From contig CP126191.1 in the NCBI GenBank assembly GCA_030272155.1, positions 1,882,501-1,946,500 on the forward strand: DNA of 64,000 bases. Reading direction: 5' to 3'. A model generated the notes under the pieces. That model ran no database searches, had not been told where the DNA came from, and saw only the letters and a list, made by a program, of their open reading frames with translations. Position numbers and translations under genes: made by a program. Positions 11,619 to 23,138 of this stretch are shown here, piece after piece (position 1 is the first letter of the stretch; each line of letters opens with the position of its first letter). Source of the DNA: Tetradesmus obliquus (taxonomy: Eukaryota; Chlorophyta; Chlorophyceae; Sphaeropleales; Scenedesmaceae).

Positions 11619-14138
11619 ATGCAGTCAGCCTACACGCAGGCAGCGCTGGTGGTGCTGCTGCTGTTCCTGGCACCTTTCTGGGCAGCTGCAGCGGAGCCGG
11701 GCAGTCGCAGGCTGGGTGACACTGCTTATGTAGTTCAGGAGACGTCACAGCCGGCTCTGCTTCATGCCTTGATGAACGCCAGTGTCTCACTGTTGGAGTT
11801 CCAGGTGAGTCGGTTCACACAGCTGCGGGAGTTGCACACCAGCACAGCAACGATGTGCCCACCAGCAGTAGCATATCATGCCACCATATGTGCACACGGT
11901 CTCAGATGGAACAAAGGCTGCTGTGCAGGCAGGCACCGTGCAGTGGCAATGCAAGGACACCAGGGCGCCTCCTGCAACAGCCCTTCAAGGCTTGCATACT
12001 CACATGATGCTGTAGCAGCCCACAAGGCAGCTGGCATGCAGCACAGTGCATGCACGCCGCAACTCCTGCTGTTTATGTGATGTGATGCAGATACCAGAGT
12101 TCACCGTGGTCGTTGCGGCTTGGACGTGAGTCGTGTTGCAAGGGTGCTTGATGTACTGCATGCTGCGAATTTCCTGCAAGTCGAGAATGTTCTCACGCAA
12201 CTGGCATGCTGGTCGTGCGGCAGCAGGTTGTGCTTGCTGAAAGATAGAAACCGTTGTGTTTGCAGGTCCGCAGGTTAATTGTCTTCTCCGCCCAAGCACA
12301 CAGCCTGCAGCTGCTCAATGCTTTGTTTGCATGTGGCTGCTGCGGTCCCTGCAGGTACATTACACAGACAGCGCAGTTAATGCTGATGCGCAACTTCACG
12401 ATTTCATCATCAGCACAGCCGCCAACAGTGTTTGACTTTCAGTACCTGGACCGCAGAGTGCTGCTGGGGGATGGGGCCACAGAAGTTGTGTTCTCTGTAG
12501 AGAATATAACACTGGCAAACGTCAGGTACGAGGCTGCAGTGGCTGCTGCAACCGGACTCCAGTGTCGCCGCATTGCTTCACAGCTAGCAGCACAGAGCGC
12601 TAGCAGTACACAGCGCAGCAGACAGCAGGCGCGGTGCTGATGCCATGTACGATCATGGCTGAGCAGTACCTTGGTGCTTGTGTGCTTAAACCAGACTGCA
12701 GCACAGTCGTAGGATATGCGTCGCACTAAAGCTCAGCAGCAGGAGCTACTGGGTTTGTAGCTATGTTCAAACCATTAGCAGCATGCACTCATGCCGTGTG
12801 GCTTTCCTGCAGCCTGTACCATACGTGCTGCTGCTTCCTGCAACCCTTGTAACTGCTGCTTGCAGGAAGAACAGCTTTGGCATCGACTTTGTGCAGAACA
12901 CCCGGGGCTCAACAGTGATGTTGCGAAACGTGGTGCTTGTGGAAACAGTATGCACTGCAGCCCCCGCAGTTGCGATTGCTGGTGCCATGGCGCAACCATC
13001 TCTTGCAGGACACCCGCCCAACAGCGTTCAAATCGTGCCCAACACATGCGTGCAGCTGCCAGAAGGCCGCCGCTGCTTTGCCGATAGCTTGCACTTCAGC
13101 TATTATGCAGCAAGGGCAAAAGGACACCAGGGCGGTTACACATTCGTGAAGCGCAACACCACGCGGGTGTGTCTGTCGTACATTGATCCAGAGTGCCTGA
13201 GGTTGAGTGGCAATGACATGGACTACTGCTGGATGCAGCAGGCGGTGAAAGTGCAGCCGTGGCTGCAGCAGGGCCCAAAGCAAGCGGCACAGCTCTCACC
13301 TGGCGCTAAAGCAGGCATTGCTGTTGCAGCAGGTGCGCTCGTAGCCGGCTGGCGTTGCAGCAGGCTGCTGGTGTGGTGTGTGGCGTCTTGTTTGAGGGCA
13401 CGCAAGGCCATCTGCAATAATTGTGCAGAGCAAGCAATGCAGAGTTGATACACATCCTGAGCAATTAATGGAAGGGCTTCACACAAAACTTGAGTACAGC
13501 ATAGCCTGTGACTAGGATACTCTGCGCGTGCTCAGCTGCTCGGCGCCTCAGTTCACAGTTTGTGGGTGCCACGTTACATAGCTCCTGGCGGGGCAACACG
13601 AGATGCTGATCGCTGTGCTGCGCTGCCGCTTCCAGGTGTAGTGACTGCAGCAGCAGCGGGTGCGCTGCTCTGGTGGTGCCGCCGGCGCAGGCACACACAC
13701 AAGCTGCCGACAGCAGAGGACAGCATGAAGATGGCAGGGCTGCACTGTGACGTGTCAACCAACAGCAAGCAGTCAGGGTGAGGAATAGTGGTGCCTGCCT
13801 AGTGCTATTGCACGAGGTTTTGTTTCTTTTGCTGCTGGTAGCACAGGTGCAGCTCCAGCGGTGCATGTGACAGTTCACTGCCGCAGCTGCCTGCAGCACG
13901 AGAGCTTGCTTCCCTGCTTTGTTGAGCATTGTATCCTGCTGCAGTCTCCAGGAGCAGTCAGCCACGTTACTGCAGGAGACGTTGTGCATGCATGCTTGGC
14001 TCTGCTGCTGATGCTCTGCTGCTGACTCTCTGCTGCCCGTGCTGTGCTGCTGCAGCTCGATGTACTCTGTTGGGCCGCCCTCCGTAGTGTCCGTCCCGGG
14101 GTCATCATCCATTGCAGGTGGCGTGCAGCTAGGTGAGC

Positions 14139-14172
<34 letters not shown>

Positions 14173-17100
14173 AGCAGCTTGCCGGCATCCCTGCCACCCA
14201 GAGCTGCCCATGCTGAGATGTTTTTGCTTGCACAACCACAGAGCTCTGCACTGCAAACCGTGTGCGATGTGTTGGTCAGCGTCTGCCTGCATGTTTGAGT
14301 GGCGAATTGCAGGCGCCACGCACCCTCCACTTGAGCCACGGCAATTTTTTGGTGCAAGCACTGCCCACCGCCTGTTTTCTTTCCTGCAGGGGTACTGCTG
14401 GGAGCAGGCAGCTTCGGCAGGTGGGCTTGCTTGCAGGGTGTGGCTGGGGAACAACGTGTCAACTGCACCCAGTGCTACTAGTTTATATATCACCCTGTCC
14501 CTTGCCAGCTGTCAACAGACGGCTGACTGCTGGCGTAGCTTTGCACAGAGTAAAGCTGTAACCTTCCTAGCAGCATCTGCGGTGCTGCGCGCATACACTG
14601 CTTGTCAAAATCCTGCTCTTGCTATGCGTCTGCAGGGTGTACCGCGGCAAATGGCACTCGAATGATGTGGCAATAAAAATTATGTCAACCAGCCCTGCAG
14701 AGCTGCCAAGGGTTTTGAAAGAAGCAGAGATCATGATCGGCCTGCAGCATGACAACATTGTGCGCGCACTGCACTGCATGGTGGTGGACAAGCAGGCAGC
14801 GCTGCACGGCAGCGGCATGCCTGCTGCTGAGTGCAAGGTGCGGCTGCTGCACTTCTGAATCCTGCATCGCTAGGCTTCTGCCACATCGTTTGGTTCGATT
14901 GTACTGCAGCAGCGTCCTGGTTTACAGTAGTGGTCGCGTGGGTGCTGTGCAAGCCGCCCAAATGGTCCTATTCCTGCACGCTTCATGGATGATATAACGT
15001 GTGCAGCTGTGTGTCACATGTCTTTGTTTTGCTGTGTGCGGAGTGCAAGGTGCGGCTGCTGCGCTGCTGGATCCTGCACTGCTACGTTTTAGCTGCCTCA
15101 TTCTTTCTATCGGTGCTGCAGCAGCGCCCTGTTACACAGGACTGGTTACGCGGGTGCTGTGTAAGTCGCCCAGTTGTCATTTTGCTGCCACTCCTTGTGG
15201 ATGAATTAGTGTGTGCGGCTGTGTTACACATGACTGTATCGTGCTGTGTGCGTGCAGGGCAGCGTCAGCGACAGCTGGCAGCTGCGTCACGGCAGCCACA
15301 GCAGCACTCCGGCTGCTAGCTCTGGGGATACTGCTGCTGCTCAGCCGCAGCAGCATGCAGCAGCAGCAGCAGCCGGCTCTCACTGTGCTGCTGTCAAGGG
15401 TCAACCGCTGGGACACCAGCCCAGCAGCTGCAGCTTCGGCGTCGCCGCAAAGACACTCCCTCATGCTGCACATCAGCCTGGACGACCGGCCTCGCAACAT
15501 CAGCAGCAGCAGGGGCACGATCAGCAGGAGCAGCAGCATCTGCAGCAGCAGCAGCATTCACAGCAGCAGCAGCATTCACAGCAGCAGCAGCAGAGTAGGA
15601 GCTTGTCTTGGTTTGGCAGCGGCAGCCTCGGCAGGCTTGGCAAATCTGGCAGCCTCAGCAACAGCAGCAGCAAGCTGGCAGCTGCCGTCAGGGGCTTCCT
15701 GCACAACAGCAGTGACGCAGCTGCTGTTGGTGCTCCTGCTGCCGCTGCTGCCGCTGTTGACAAGGACATTGCTGCATCAACCACCAACAAGGCACCTGAT
15801 ACAGGACAACAGCAGCAGCAGCAGCAGCGGCAGAAGAGGAGGGACTCCAAGCACGTTGAGCTGCCTCCTTCAGGGAAAGATGAGCTGCTGACGTACCCCG
15901 GCTCCAGCGCTGCTGAGCGCACGCCTGAGAGGGAGGAGGTGGAGGTGAGTGTGCGCGCCTTGCAAGTCGACCTGCCAAGTCTGCAGCTGCATGAGCTTGT
16001 CATGGCTGATCTCTTGCTTGAAGTGCCGGCTAATCAAGTAGGAAGGGAACTGAGGAGGTGTGTGTGCACCCTGCCTTGTCAGCCTGCCTGCTGAGCCTGC
16101 TGCGGGTACATGTGTGTGCTGCTGGCCACGGCCTTGCGATGCTTGGAGCTGTGATTTATCCTGCGTGTGGGCCTGTGCAGGTGTGGCTGGTGATGGAGCT
16201 GCGCGGCTGCAATCATGCGCCCACCACGCATGCACCATGTGCTAAATTACTGCTTTCAAAATCAGGTTGCCGTCACGTGGGCCTGCTGTAGGTGTGGCTG
16301 GTGATGGAGCTGTGCGGCTGCAACCATGCGCCCAGTACGCATGTGCCATTAGCAGACATTACTGCTTTCAAATAAGCTTGCCGTAACGTGTGCCTGCTGC
16401 AGGTGTGGCTGGTGATGGAGCTGTGTGGCTGTGGCACGCTCAAGGAGGCGTATGGCACGCCGCGTGACACCATGGCCATGGCGCGGCTGGTGTCACGACT
16501 GCTGGAGGTGGCACAAGGCATGGCCTTCCTGCATGCCCACAGCGTGCTGCACGGTGAGCTGCGCTGGCGCTGGCCCTGCTGCTGCTGCTGATGATGATGC
16601 TGCTGCTGCTGAGGTGCATGCTGAGGTGTTTGTGAGCGTGACAAGATGGCCTGGGTCAATGCATAACATGTGTGCTTTATGCATGCAGATGGTGCGCCAC
16701 TGCGCACACAGCTGGATGTTAAGCATGTTGCTGCTGCTGCTGCTGCTGCTGTCTGCAGGGGACTTGAAGGCCGCCAATGTGCTGCTCAAGAGCACCATCT
16801 ACAGCAGCTTTGGCCAAGTGAGTGGCACCTGCATAAATGCGCAGTTGTGCACCTCACTGCGATGCAATTGGTACCTCAACCCTTCACTGCATCTGTGCCT
16901 CATCGGGGCGGTGTGCCAACTCAGTCCATCCTCAGCCCCCTGTCATACGACACATCTACAGTGTGCCAGCTGTGAAACCCGCCACCTGCATTCACATCAC
17001 GACATTTTGCACCGTTATTTGTTTGCTATATGCTTGTTATTCCTGCAGGTGTCGAAGATCAGCGACTTTGGGCTGGCGTCGCGGCTGCTGGACGGCGCCA

Positions 17101-17662
17101 CGCACCGCAGCACGCAGACCACCGGCACCATCAGCCACAGCGCGCCCGAGGTGCTCACCACGGGCCGCATGAGCCCAGCAGCAGACGTGTACTCCTTCGG
17201 CATCATGAGTGAGTGGCAGACGGACAGGCGCCGTCTGCCTTGGTGCAATAGCCGTTATGGTGCTGACTTGTGCACGGTGCCAGTGCCTTCAATCACAGTG
17301 GTGTGGCCATGCCATGAATACCTGCTGTAGAGCACTACTTTTGGCGTGCAAGCCGCGGTGCTTGCTGCTGCCGGCAGGGGCCGCTTGCAGCCGCAGCAGC
17401 TCTGTCTTAGCCCATGTCTACCTGACGCCACTGCCAAACTGCACCAGAACATCACTGTGCCTGGTGCCATTGCTGCTGCTACAGTGTGGGAGCTGTTCAC
17501 GGCCTCCTCCGCCTTCAAGGGCCATTTTAACAGTGATGCTGAACAGCACACTGCCTTGCATTGCTGCTGCTGCCGCTGCAGCTGCAGTGTGGGAGCTGTT
17601 CACGGCCTCATCCGCGTTCCAAGGCTACTGCGACAGCTGACACCATACATCACACTGCCCTG

Positions 17663-17713
<51 letters not shown>

Positions 17714-19169
17714 TGCAGTGTGGGAGCTGTTCACGGGCTCTTCTGCCTTCAAGGGCCACTTTGGCAACGTGGTGCAGCGCGTGGTGGCGGGCGAGCGCCC
17801 GCCGCTGCCTGAGGAGGCGCCCGAGGAGTACTCCCTGCTCATGACCAGCTGGTGCGCGCTGCTGCTGCTGGTGGTGGTGGTTGGGAATGTTTGTGCGTGC
17901 TGCTGTTGTGTTTGTGTGCTGCCTTGCCTGAGGAGGCGCCAGAGGAGTACAACCTGCTCATGACCAGCTGGTGCGTGCTGCTGCTGCTGCTGCTGCTGGT
18001 TGGAATTGTCTGTGTGGTGTTGTCGTGGCTGCATGCTGCCTTGCCTGAACCTGCATGACCAGCTGGTGCGTGCTGCCGCTGCTGCTGCTGCTGCTGGTTG
18101 GGAATGTTTGTGTGTGCTGGTGTTGCGTTTGTGTGCTGCCTTGCCTGAGGAGGCGCCTGAGGAGTTCAACCTGCTCATGACCAGCTGGTGCGTGCTGCTG
18201 CTGGTGGTGGTGGTTGGGAATGTTTGTGTGTGCTGCTGTTGTGTTTGTGTGCTGCCTTGCCTGAGGAGGCGCCCGAGGAGTACAACCTGCTCATGACCAG
18301 CTGGTGCGTGCTGCTGCTGGTTGTGGTGGTTGGGAATGTTTGTGTGTGCTGCTGTTGTGTTTGTGTGCTGCCTTGCCTGAGGAGGCGCCAGAGGAGTACA
18401 ACCTGCTCATGACCAGCTGGTGCGTGCTGCTGCTGCTGCTGCTGGTTGGAATTGTCTGTGTGGTGTTGTCGTGGCTGCATGCTGCCTTGCCTGAACCTGC
18501 ATGACCAGCTGGTGCGTGCTGCCGCTGCTGCTGCTCCTGCTGTTTAGGAATGTTTGTGCGGAATGCTGTTGTGTTTGTGCTGCCTTGCCTGAGGAGGTGC
18601 CCGAGGAGTACACCTTGCTCATGACCAGCTGGTGCGTGCAGGACTGCTGCTGCTGCTGCTGCTCCTGACACATGTTGTTATTTGTTCTTGGTGCCCTGGT
18701 TTTGCATGCTGCCTTGCTTTGCGTTGCAGCCCACAGCCCACAGGAATGCACGCAAGCGACGCAGTACTTGCCCGTGCATCCATATAAATGCAATACAATC
18801 TCACTGTGAACACTGCTGCTGACCAGCATCACATTGCTGTCGTTGCGTGCTGTTGCCTGCTGTTGCTGTTGCCGCAGCTGGTGTGCAGACCCGCGGCAGC
18901 GGCCCTCATTTGAGCAGGTGGTGGAGTGCCTGGGGCTGATGCTGCAGAGCTTCTGCCACCTCACACAGGAGCTGGCAGTGCTGCCAGAGGCAGCAGAGGC
19001 GGCGGGCGAGGAGGGCACTGCTGCTGCTGCTGCTGCTGCAGGCAGCGGCGGTGGGCTAGGTGCTGTGGAGGGCCTGGCAGTAAAGCAGCAGCAGGGAGTT
19101 GGGGGTTCAGGGTCGGGCTCTGAAAGGAGGAGGGTCTTGGCAGAGTCGCGGCATGTGCAGGACCTGTGA
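11619..19169 (+). CDS. Receptor-like protein kinase, TKL class, with HGDLK catalytic loop
   Basis: Predicted about 909 aa from exons 11619-11804, 12091-12125, 12355-12524, 12866-12947, 13009-13332, 13636-13777, 14056-14132, 14390-14420, 14636-14837, 15258-15944, 16403-16553, 16759-16817, 17049-17208, 17719-17851 and 18879-19169 (TGA); phases agree throughout. A signal peptide (ALVVLLLFLAPFWAAAA) is followed by a Cys-containing ectodomain of about 240 residues with N-glycosylation sites (NFT, NIT, NTT), perhaps beta-helix-like. One membrane helix (GVVTAAAAGALLWWC) is followed by RRRRH, giving a cytoplasmic C-terminal side. The kinase has GAGSFG, VAIK, the alpha-C Glu, hinge VWLVMEL, HGDLKAANVLL, DFG, APE and DPRQRPSF. 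All catalytic residues are present, but Arg of HRD is Gly, so activation-loop control should differ from RD kinases. A Gln/Ser-rich insert of about 230 aa (15258-15944) splits the N-lobe before the hinge. The ligand is unknown. Confidence 0.9.
14826..15258 (+). repeat. About 215-bp tandem duplication covering the GAECK/GTGCGG donor
   Basis: The donor of the 14636-14837 exon and the following intron sequence recur from about 15046. Matching blocks include gagtgcaaggtgcggctgct, a shared gcagcagcg-cctg stretch and the tail ttg-tgctgtgtgcg. The second copy provides another donor ahead of the next acceptor at 15257. Confidence 0.75.
16170..16402 (+). repeat. Two upstream copies of the kinase hinge-exon acceptor and 5' edge
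   Basis: About 111-bp units starting near 16170 and 16281 each contain tgcag or tgtag followed by gtgtggctggtgatggagct, the same as the true exon at 16403. Both copies then read into GCNHAP instead of GCGTLKEA and meet a stop, so using either as the acceptor would truncate the kinase. Confidence 0.9.
17456..17718 (+). repeat. Two upstream copies of the subdomain-X exon acceptor and 5' edge
   Basis: Copies beginning 17485 and 17588 carry tgtgggagctgttcacgg plus part of the following codons, matching the real exon at 17719. They diverge after about 45 bases; the second reaches a TGA quickly. The true copy is preceded by a long CTG tract. Confidence 0.9.
17803..18640 (+). repeat. Minisatellite of eight exon-3'-edge copies (about 115-bp period)
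   Basis: The coding end of exon 17719-17851 (PLPEEAPEEYSLLMTS plus its GTGCGC donor) recurs near 17927, 18045 (partial), 18144, 18257, 18373, 18485 (partial) and 18584. Full copies keep cctgaggagg, the EEY codons, ctcatgaccagctg and a GTGCGT-type donor. Two partial copies share the same internal deletion, and the 17927-18045 pair is nearly identical to the 18373-18485 pair, showing that blocks of units have been duplicated together. Confidence 0.92.
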
Positions 19170-21100
19170 TATGTTACACGTGTATGTGAATACTTTTGAG
19201 GCATTGCGTTGTGTGATTAGGGTGTTGCGCATGCCTCTGCTGCCAGGAGCGAGTGCTTTGCATGGCTGTGATGATGCCTTGCGCGCATTTGTGCACGCAG
19301 TACATCGTGGTGCTGGAACTGCATGTGTTGGCTGCTGCATGGATACTATTGATGCTTGTGTGAGAGACTGCAAGAGGAAGTTAGGGGTTGCCTGGGCATG
19401 CCAAGGACATGTGGGAGTTGGGTCACACTTTTTGGTTTGGGGGGGTTTCTTTTGGGTCACATTTGGTACTCTTGTGTTTGACAATCGCATCGGGGGAGAA
19501 GCTCAGCTGGGATAGGAGGAAGTATTGCTGCAACTGCAACATGTGTCTTCCAGCCATGCATTTGTGAGTGATGCAGTCAGGCCTGTTGACTGGCCACAAC
19601 ACCCAGCGGTTGATTGCAGCTGCTGCGGTGTTTGCGTGCTGCCGCCTTGCTTGGCTTGTGGCGCACACATATCCGCTACCTACCAGGCAGCGGCACAATG
19701 TGTACTTAGTGTTGGTTGTGCATGTGCTCTTTTGTGCACGTGCTCACCTGTCTTTACACACATCATACTCTGCCGCAACTGTGATTTTTGGCCACATTTG
19801 GCCACCACAGTACTGTTGTTGCTGCCCCACAAATTGCGCCGCTCTGCGGCAGGGAACCGCATACACAGGCACCACACAACACGCACATCAATTTGTGGTT
19901 TTGCGCACAACTGCTGCACATCAGCAAGTACAACAGCTTGGGTGCTGTTTCTGGTGGTTTTACCAATCGCGGTTAAGGGCCCCTCTGTTGCTCTTGTGCG
20001 GGGGCTGCACTTGATATGAACAAGCTGAGCTGCGCTGACGCTTCTCTGCTCATTGTGATGTACATATGCTTTAGGGGGCTGATGTACAGAGCTGCAAGAG
20101 CATGAACACAAGGTGGATTGTGTGTGCACTGCAGCTGTAGCATTCAACTCGCCAGCGGTGCATACTGAGGCATGTGTGTTGCGGGTTGCTTGCTTGAGGG
20201 TTGAAACTCCAACGTGCAGAGCTGGGACCTTTGTGCCTTTGAATCCTCTGGCCTTGTTGTGCATAATTGCAATGGTGCCTGCAGCGCCCCAGGCTGTGCC
20301 GCTGCTGTTGTACAGCGGTGCTGCTGCAGCTGCTGCACCCCCAGCACTGACTGGCTGCATGGTGACATTCGAGCTCGTCATCACAGTGCATGCGTTGCTT
20401 ACATGCACTGCATTTCTCAGTGGCACTGCGAAAGTGGCAGCTTTTAGCGCTGCGCCATGTCAGCCTGCGTAGAATGTTACATTGCTTGGGCATTGCCGTG
20501 GTGGGGCGTTATGCCAATGGCCCGGCCTTTTTATTGTTCAGCTGTCTGCTTGTGACTAGCAGTTGTGCATAAGTACAGCTGGCAGGACCTTTTCGAATCT
20601 TGTGACAGACCTTCCGTCACAGCAGCTCTGCTAGCAGATGCCAGCGCAGCGCAGCTGTGGTGATGACGCAACTGGTAACATCAGTGCTGACATCTGCTGC
20701 AAGGCTTTTGAAAGCGTCTCGGATTCCTTTGCTGCTGCTGCTGCTGCTGCTGCTTGCTTGGTGCACCACATGGTGCCTGCATGCGTGATCAGAGAGTGTT
20801 TGCCAGTAGAATGCTGGCACACGTGCGGGGACACGGGCGTGGGGATTGCCAAATGGGCCAGTGCAAAATTCGCCTCAAATTCGCTTTCAAAAGCCTCCAC
20901 GTGGCATATGTGGCACAACAGCAAGCGCCACACAAGTACCGCATTCTGGAAGGGCCACCAAGCACACGCGCGCGCGCGCGCACGCACGCACGCACGCACA
21001 CACATCATTTCGCTAAACATACAGGACACGCAGCGCACAACACGTGCACACACATGCACCAGGCCTGCAGGCTGCCACAGCGCAACCCATCACAAATGGC
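19170..21100. other. Intergenic, no supported gene
   Basis: This holds the 3' flank of the kinase and then unassigned sequence. Several open frames of 60-250 codons occur on both strands, but none shows a recognisable domain, and composition is unlike the coding exons nearby. A CG/CA dinucleotide microsatellite lies at about 20965-21003. Confidence 0.45.
20965..21003. repeat. CG/CA dinucleotide microsatellite
   Basis: A run of alternating purine-pyrimidine (cgcgcgcg then cacgcacg and caca) of about 38 bases. Such tracts can adopt Z-DNA in vitro; nothing here indicates a role. Confidence 0.9.
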
Positions 21101-21112
21101 TCCACACTAGCT

Positions 21113-21540
21113 AGCAACAGCTACTCCTGCTTGCGCAGCCTGCAAAAGCGGGTAACCCAGCGCAGCCAGCCCCGCCTCTGCCAGCCCAGCAGCCACTGTC
21201 ATGCTTCCCCCCAGCAGCCGACGAAACACTCACTGACAATGTGGCACATTTTGAACCCGTGCCACCAGCGCCATCCTATGCAGCCCTACACACGATTTGG
21301 TCACCATGAAAGGCAGCCCTACATGAGCTGGCTAGTCCTGCTTCCGCAGATACCCTAGATCCTGGAGCCCCGCCTCAACCACCCCCGCCCACGCCACCAT
21401 GCCCGCCCCCACCAGCCGCGGCACACTCAGTGACTGCTCTGCAGGCTGTTCAACAGGGTGCCCTGGTCAAACCAGATCGCACACGGCCTTAGCAGCAGCA
21501 GCCCCCAACCCATGAACTGGCCCTGCACTTGCCATGAGAG
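21113..21540 (-). repeat. Two decayed downstream copies of the terminal exon of the SnoaL-like gene
   Basis: 21364-21540 matches most of the last exon (21606-21780), including the stretch coding VGAGMVAWAGV-EAGL and a final stop, but with frameshifts. A second, shorter copy at about 21113-21190 retains EAGLAALGYP and a LRKQE-stop-like end. Both lie 3' of the real stop, so they may be transcribed as 3' UTR or be alternative last exons. Confidence 0.8.
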
Positions 21541-21578
21541 CCACTATAGCGGTTGTTTCGTCCACCAGCTAGGTACAG

Positions 21579-23138
21579 CTACTCCTGCTTTTGCATGTAG
21601 CCCAGAGCAGCCAGCCCTGCCTCAATCACACCCGCCCATGCCACCATGCCCGCCCCCACCAGCCGCCGTGCACTTGTCAGCAAGCTGTTCAGTGGCGTGC
21701 CTGGGTCTGTGCGGATTGCGTACAGCCCCAGCGGCAGCAGCCCGAAGAAGATCATCTGGTCATGCAGCTCCTCCTGAAAAGCTAAGCGTGGTGCGCTGGG
21801 GCCGTCAGCCGGAAAGGGCTCAAACTGCATCACCTGCGTGCTCCACACCTGCGTGCATCAGACAGAGTAGCAACAGAAGCAGCACAACGCAGATACGAGG
21901 TTGAAGCGGCCGAGCGAGACACAGACAGTATAAAGAGCTGCTGCGCTGCTGCATGGAAGCGCTAGTTCTTTGACGTAAGCGCGCACACTGGCATGATGGC
22001 AGCCAACCCACTTGCAGCACAGGCAGCACTCAATCATGTCACTCGCCCAAACTAGGGGTTGCATGCAGTTCACCATTTGTGAACTGAGTGGCACCTCGCT
22101 GAGTCAGGCACGTATTGGACTGCACCCATGACACACTCTGTCTGTGCTTGAAGCAGCTGCGACCCTGAAGCAAGCATGTCAAACCAACCAAAACTGTGGC
22201 AACTGTTGCTGTCGCTGCTGCCGCCGCAACCAAATTAGTTGCAACTGCGCACTGCACATATCAGGCGGCAATGGCATGCTGCCAGGTCATTCAAGAATCA
22301 ATGCACCACACCTTCCATGCTGGTGCTCCAAGCAGCTCATCCAGCCATGCCAGCAGCGCCGCACTTTCAATCCAATCAGTGGCAAATCACTGTTGCCGTC
22401 ACTGCTGCTGTCTCAAGCCAATCGGCCCGTCCCGCTGCACTGGACGTTTCATGTAATGATGGCACGCTGACAGGCATGCTAGATGTTTATGTGCAGGTCA
22501 ACTACCATACAGGTGCCAATTTTGGGAGAGCGCAATGCACCGCACCTTCCAGGCTGGCGCCCCAAGCAGTCCATCCAGCCACGCCAGGGGCGCCCAGTGC
22601 TGCCACGCCGACAGCTGCACCAGTGCCTGCAGCTTCTCTCCATCCCATGTCACATCGCAGCTGAGGGAGTGCACATCGTTGCGCTGCGCTGCGCGGCCTG
22701 CCAGGAACAGCACCCAGAAGGCACTGATGGCGTGCCTGCCGTTGAGTTCGGCGGCTGGGTACTGGAAGCGCGCATCTGGTGTGTAGAGCTGCTCAATGAC
22801 GGCCTTGTAGTCCTACAAAGGCATGAGAGGATGTGTGCCAGGTTCAACAGTGCCCGCTGTTGTTGAACCTGCTCCTCTCAAAACCTGGCATCACCCTGCT
22901 TTGCAGACAAACGGCGGTTGCATCCATGTAACGCGTAGCATGTGCATTGCAGCTTGGCACTTTACAGTGCAAGTATGCATACCTGTATGTGTGCCAGGTC
23001 GTAGGTGAGGAATTGGTGCAGCAGCTTGGGCAGGTTGGTGCGCATGTTGTCCTTCGTGAGGGGGAAGAAGGCGGCTGGGTCCCCAGGCAGGGTAGTGCCC
23101 CCAGGGTTCTTGGCTGGCAGGGGTTCCAGAAGAGACAT
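21579..23138 (-). CDS. SnoaL/NTF2-like domain protein, about 225 aa
   Basis: Three exons in phase: 22983-23138, 22546-22812 and 21579-21833 (TAG stop). The protein starts MSLLEPLPAKNPGG; an in-frame ATG at 23222 would add 28 low-complexity residues, so 23138 is preferred. Exons 1-2 give the NTF2-like fold pattern: a helix (LPKLLHQFLTYDL), then DYKAVIEQLYTPDARFQYP, then LNGRHAISAFW and strands with the W-D and W-x2-H-W spacing. The C-terminal exon adds a hydrophobic helical stretch (MIFFGLLPLGLYAI) and ends YMQKQE. Such domains act as small-ligand binders, isomerases or scaffolds; no catalytic residues can be assigned here. The position divergent to the SNF2 gene gives no functional hint. Confidence 0.7.
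22300..22365 (-). repeat. Copy of the 3' edge of SnoaL-like exon 2
   Basis: The end of exon 2 (GLLGAPAWK plus donor, 22533-22600) is repeated here at an offset of about 233 bp with scattered substitutions; the shared plus-strand core is atgcaccacaccttcca-gctgg. The copy is inside the next intron. Confidence 0.8.

Noticed and set aside
17803..18640. Regular repeat-spacer look suggesting a CRISPR-like array
   Set aside because: The repeats encode a kinase exon end with its splice donor, the spacers are CTG-rich intron sequence that is also repeated, and the genome is eukaryotic.
19525..20426. Overlapping open frames of up to 248 codons on both strands between the kinase and the SnoaL-like gene
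   Set aside because: No recognisable domain or signal peptide and no consistent exon pattern; left as intergenic.
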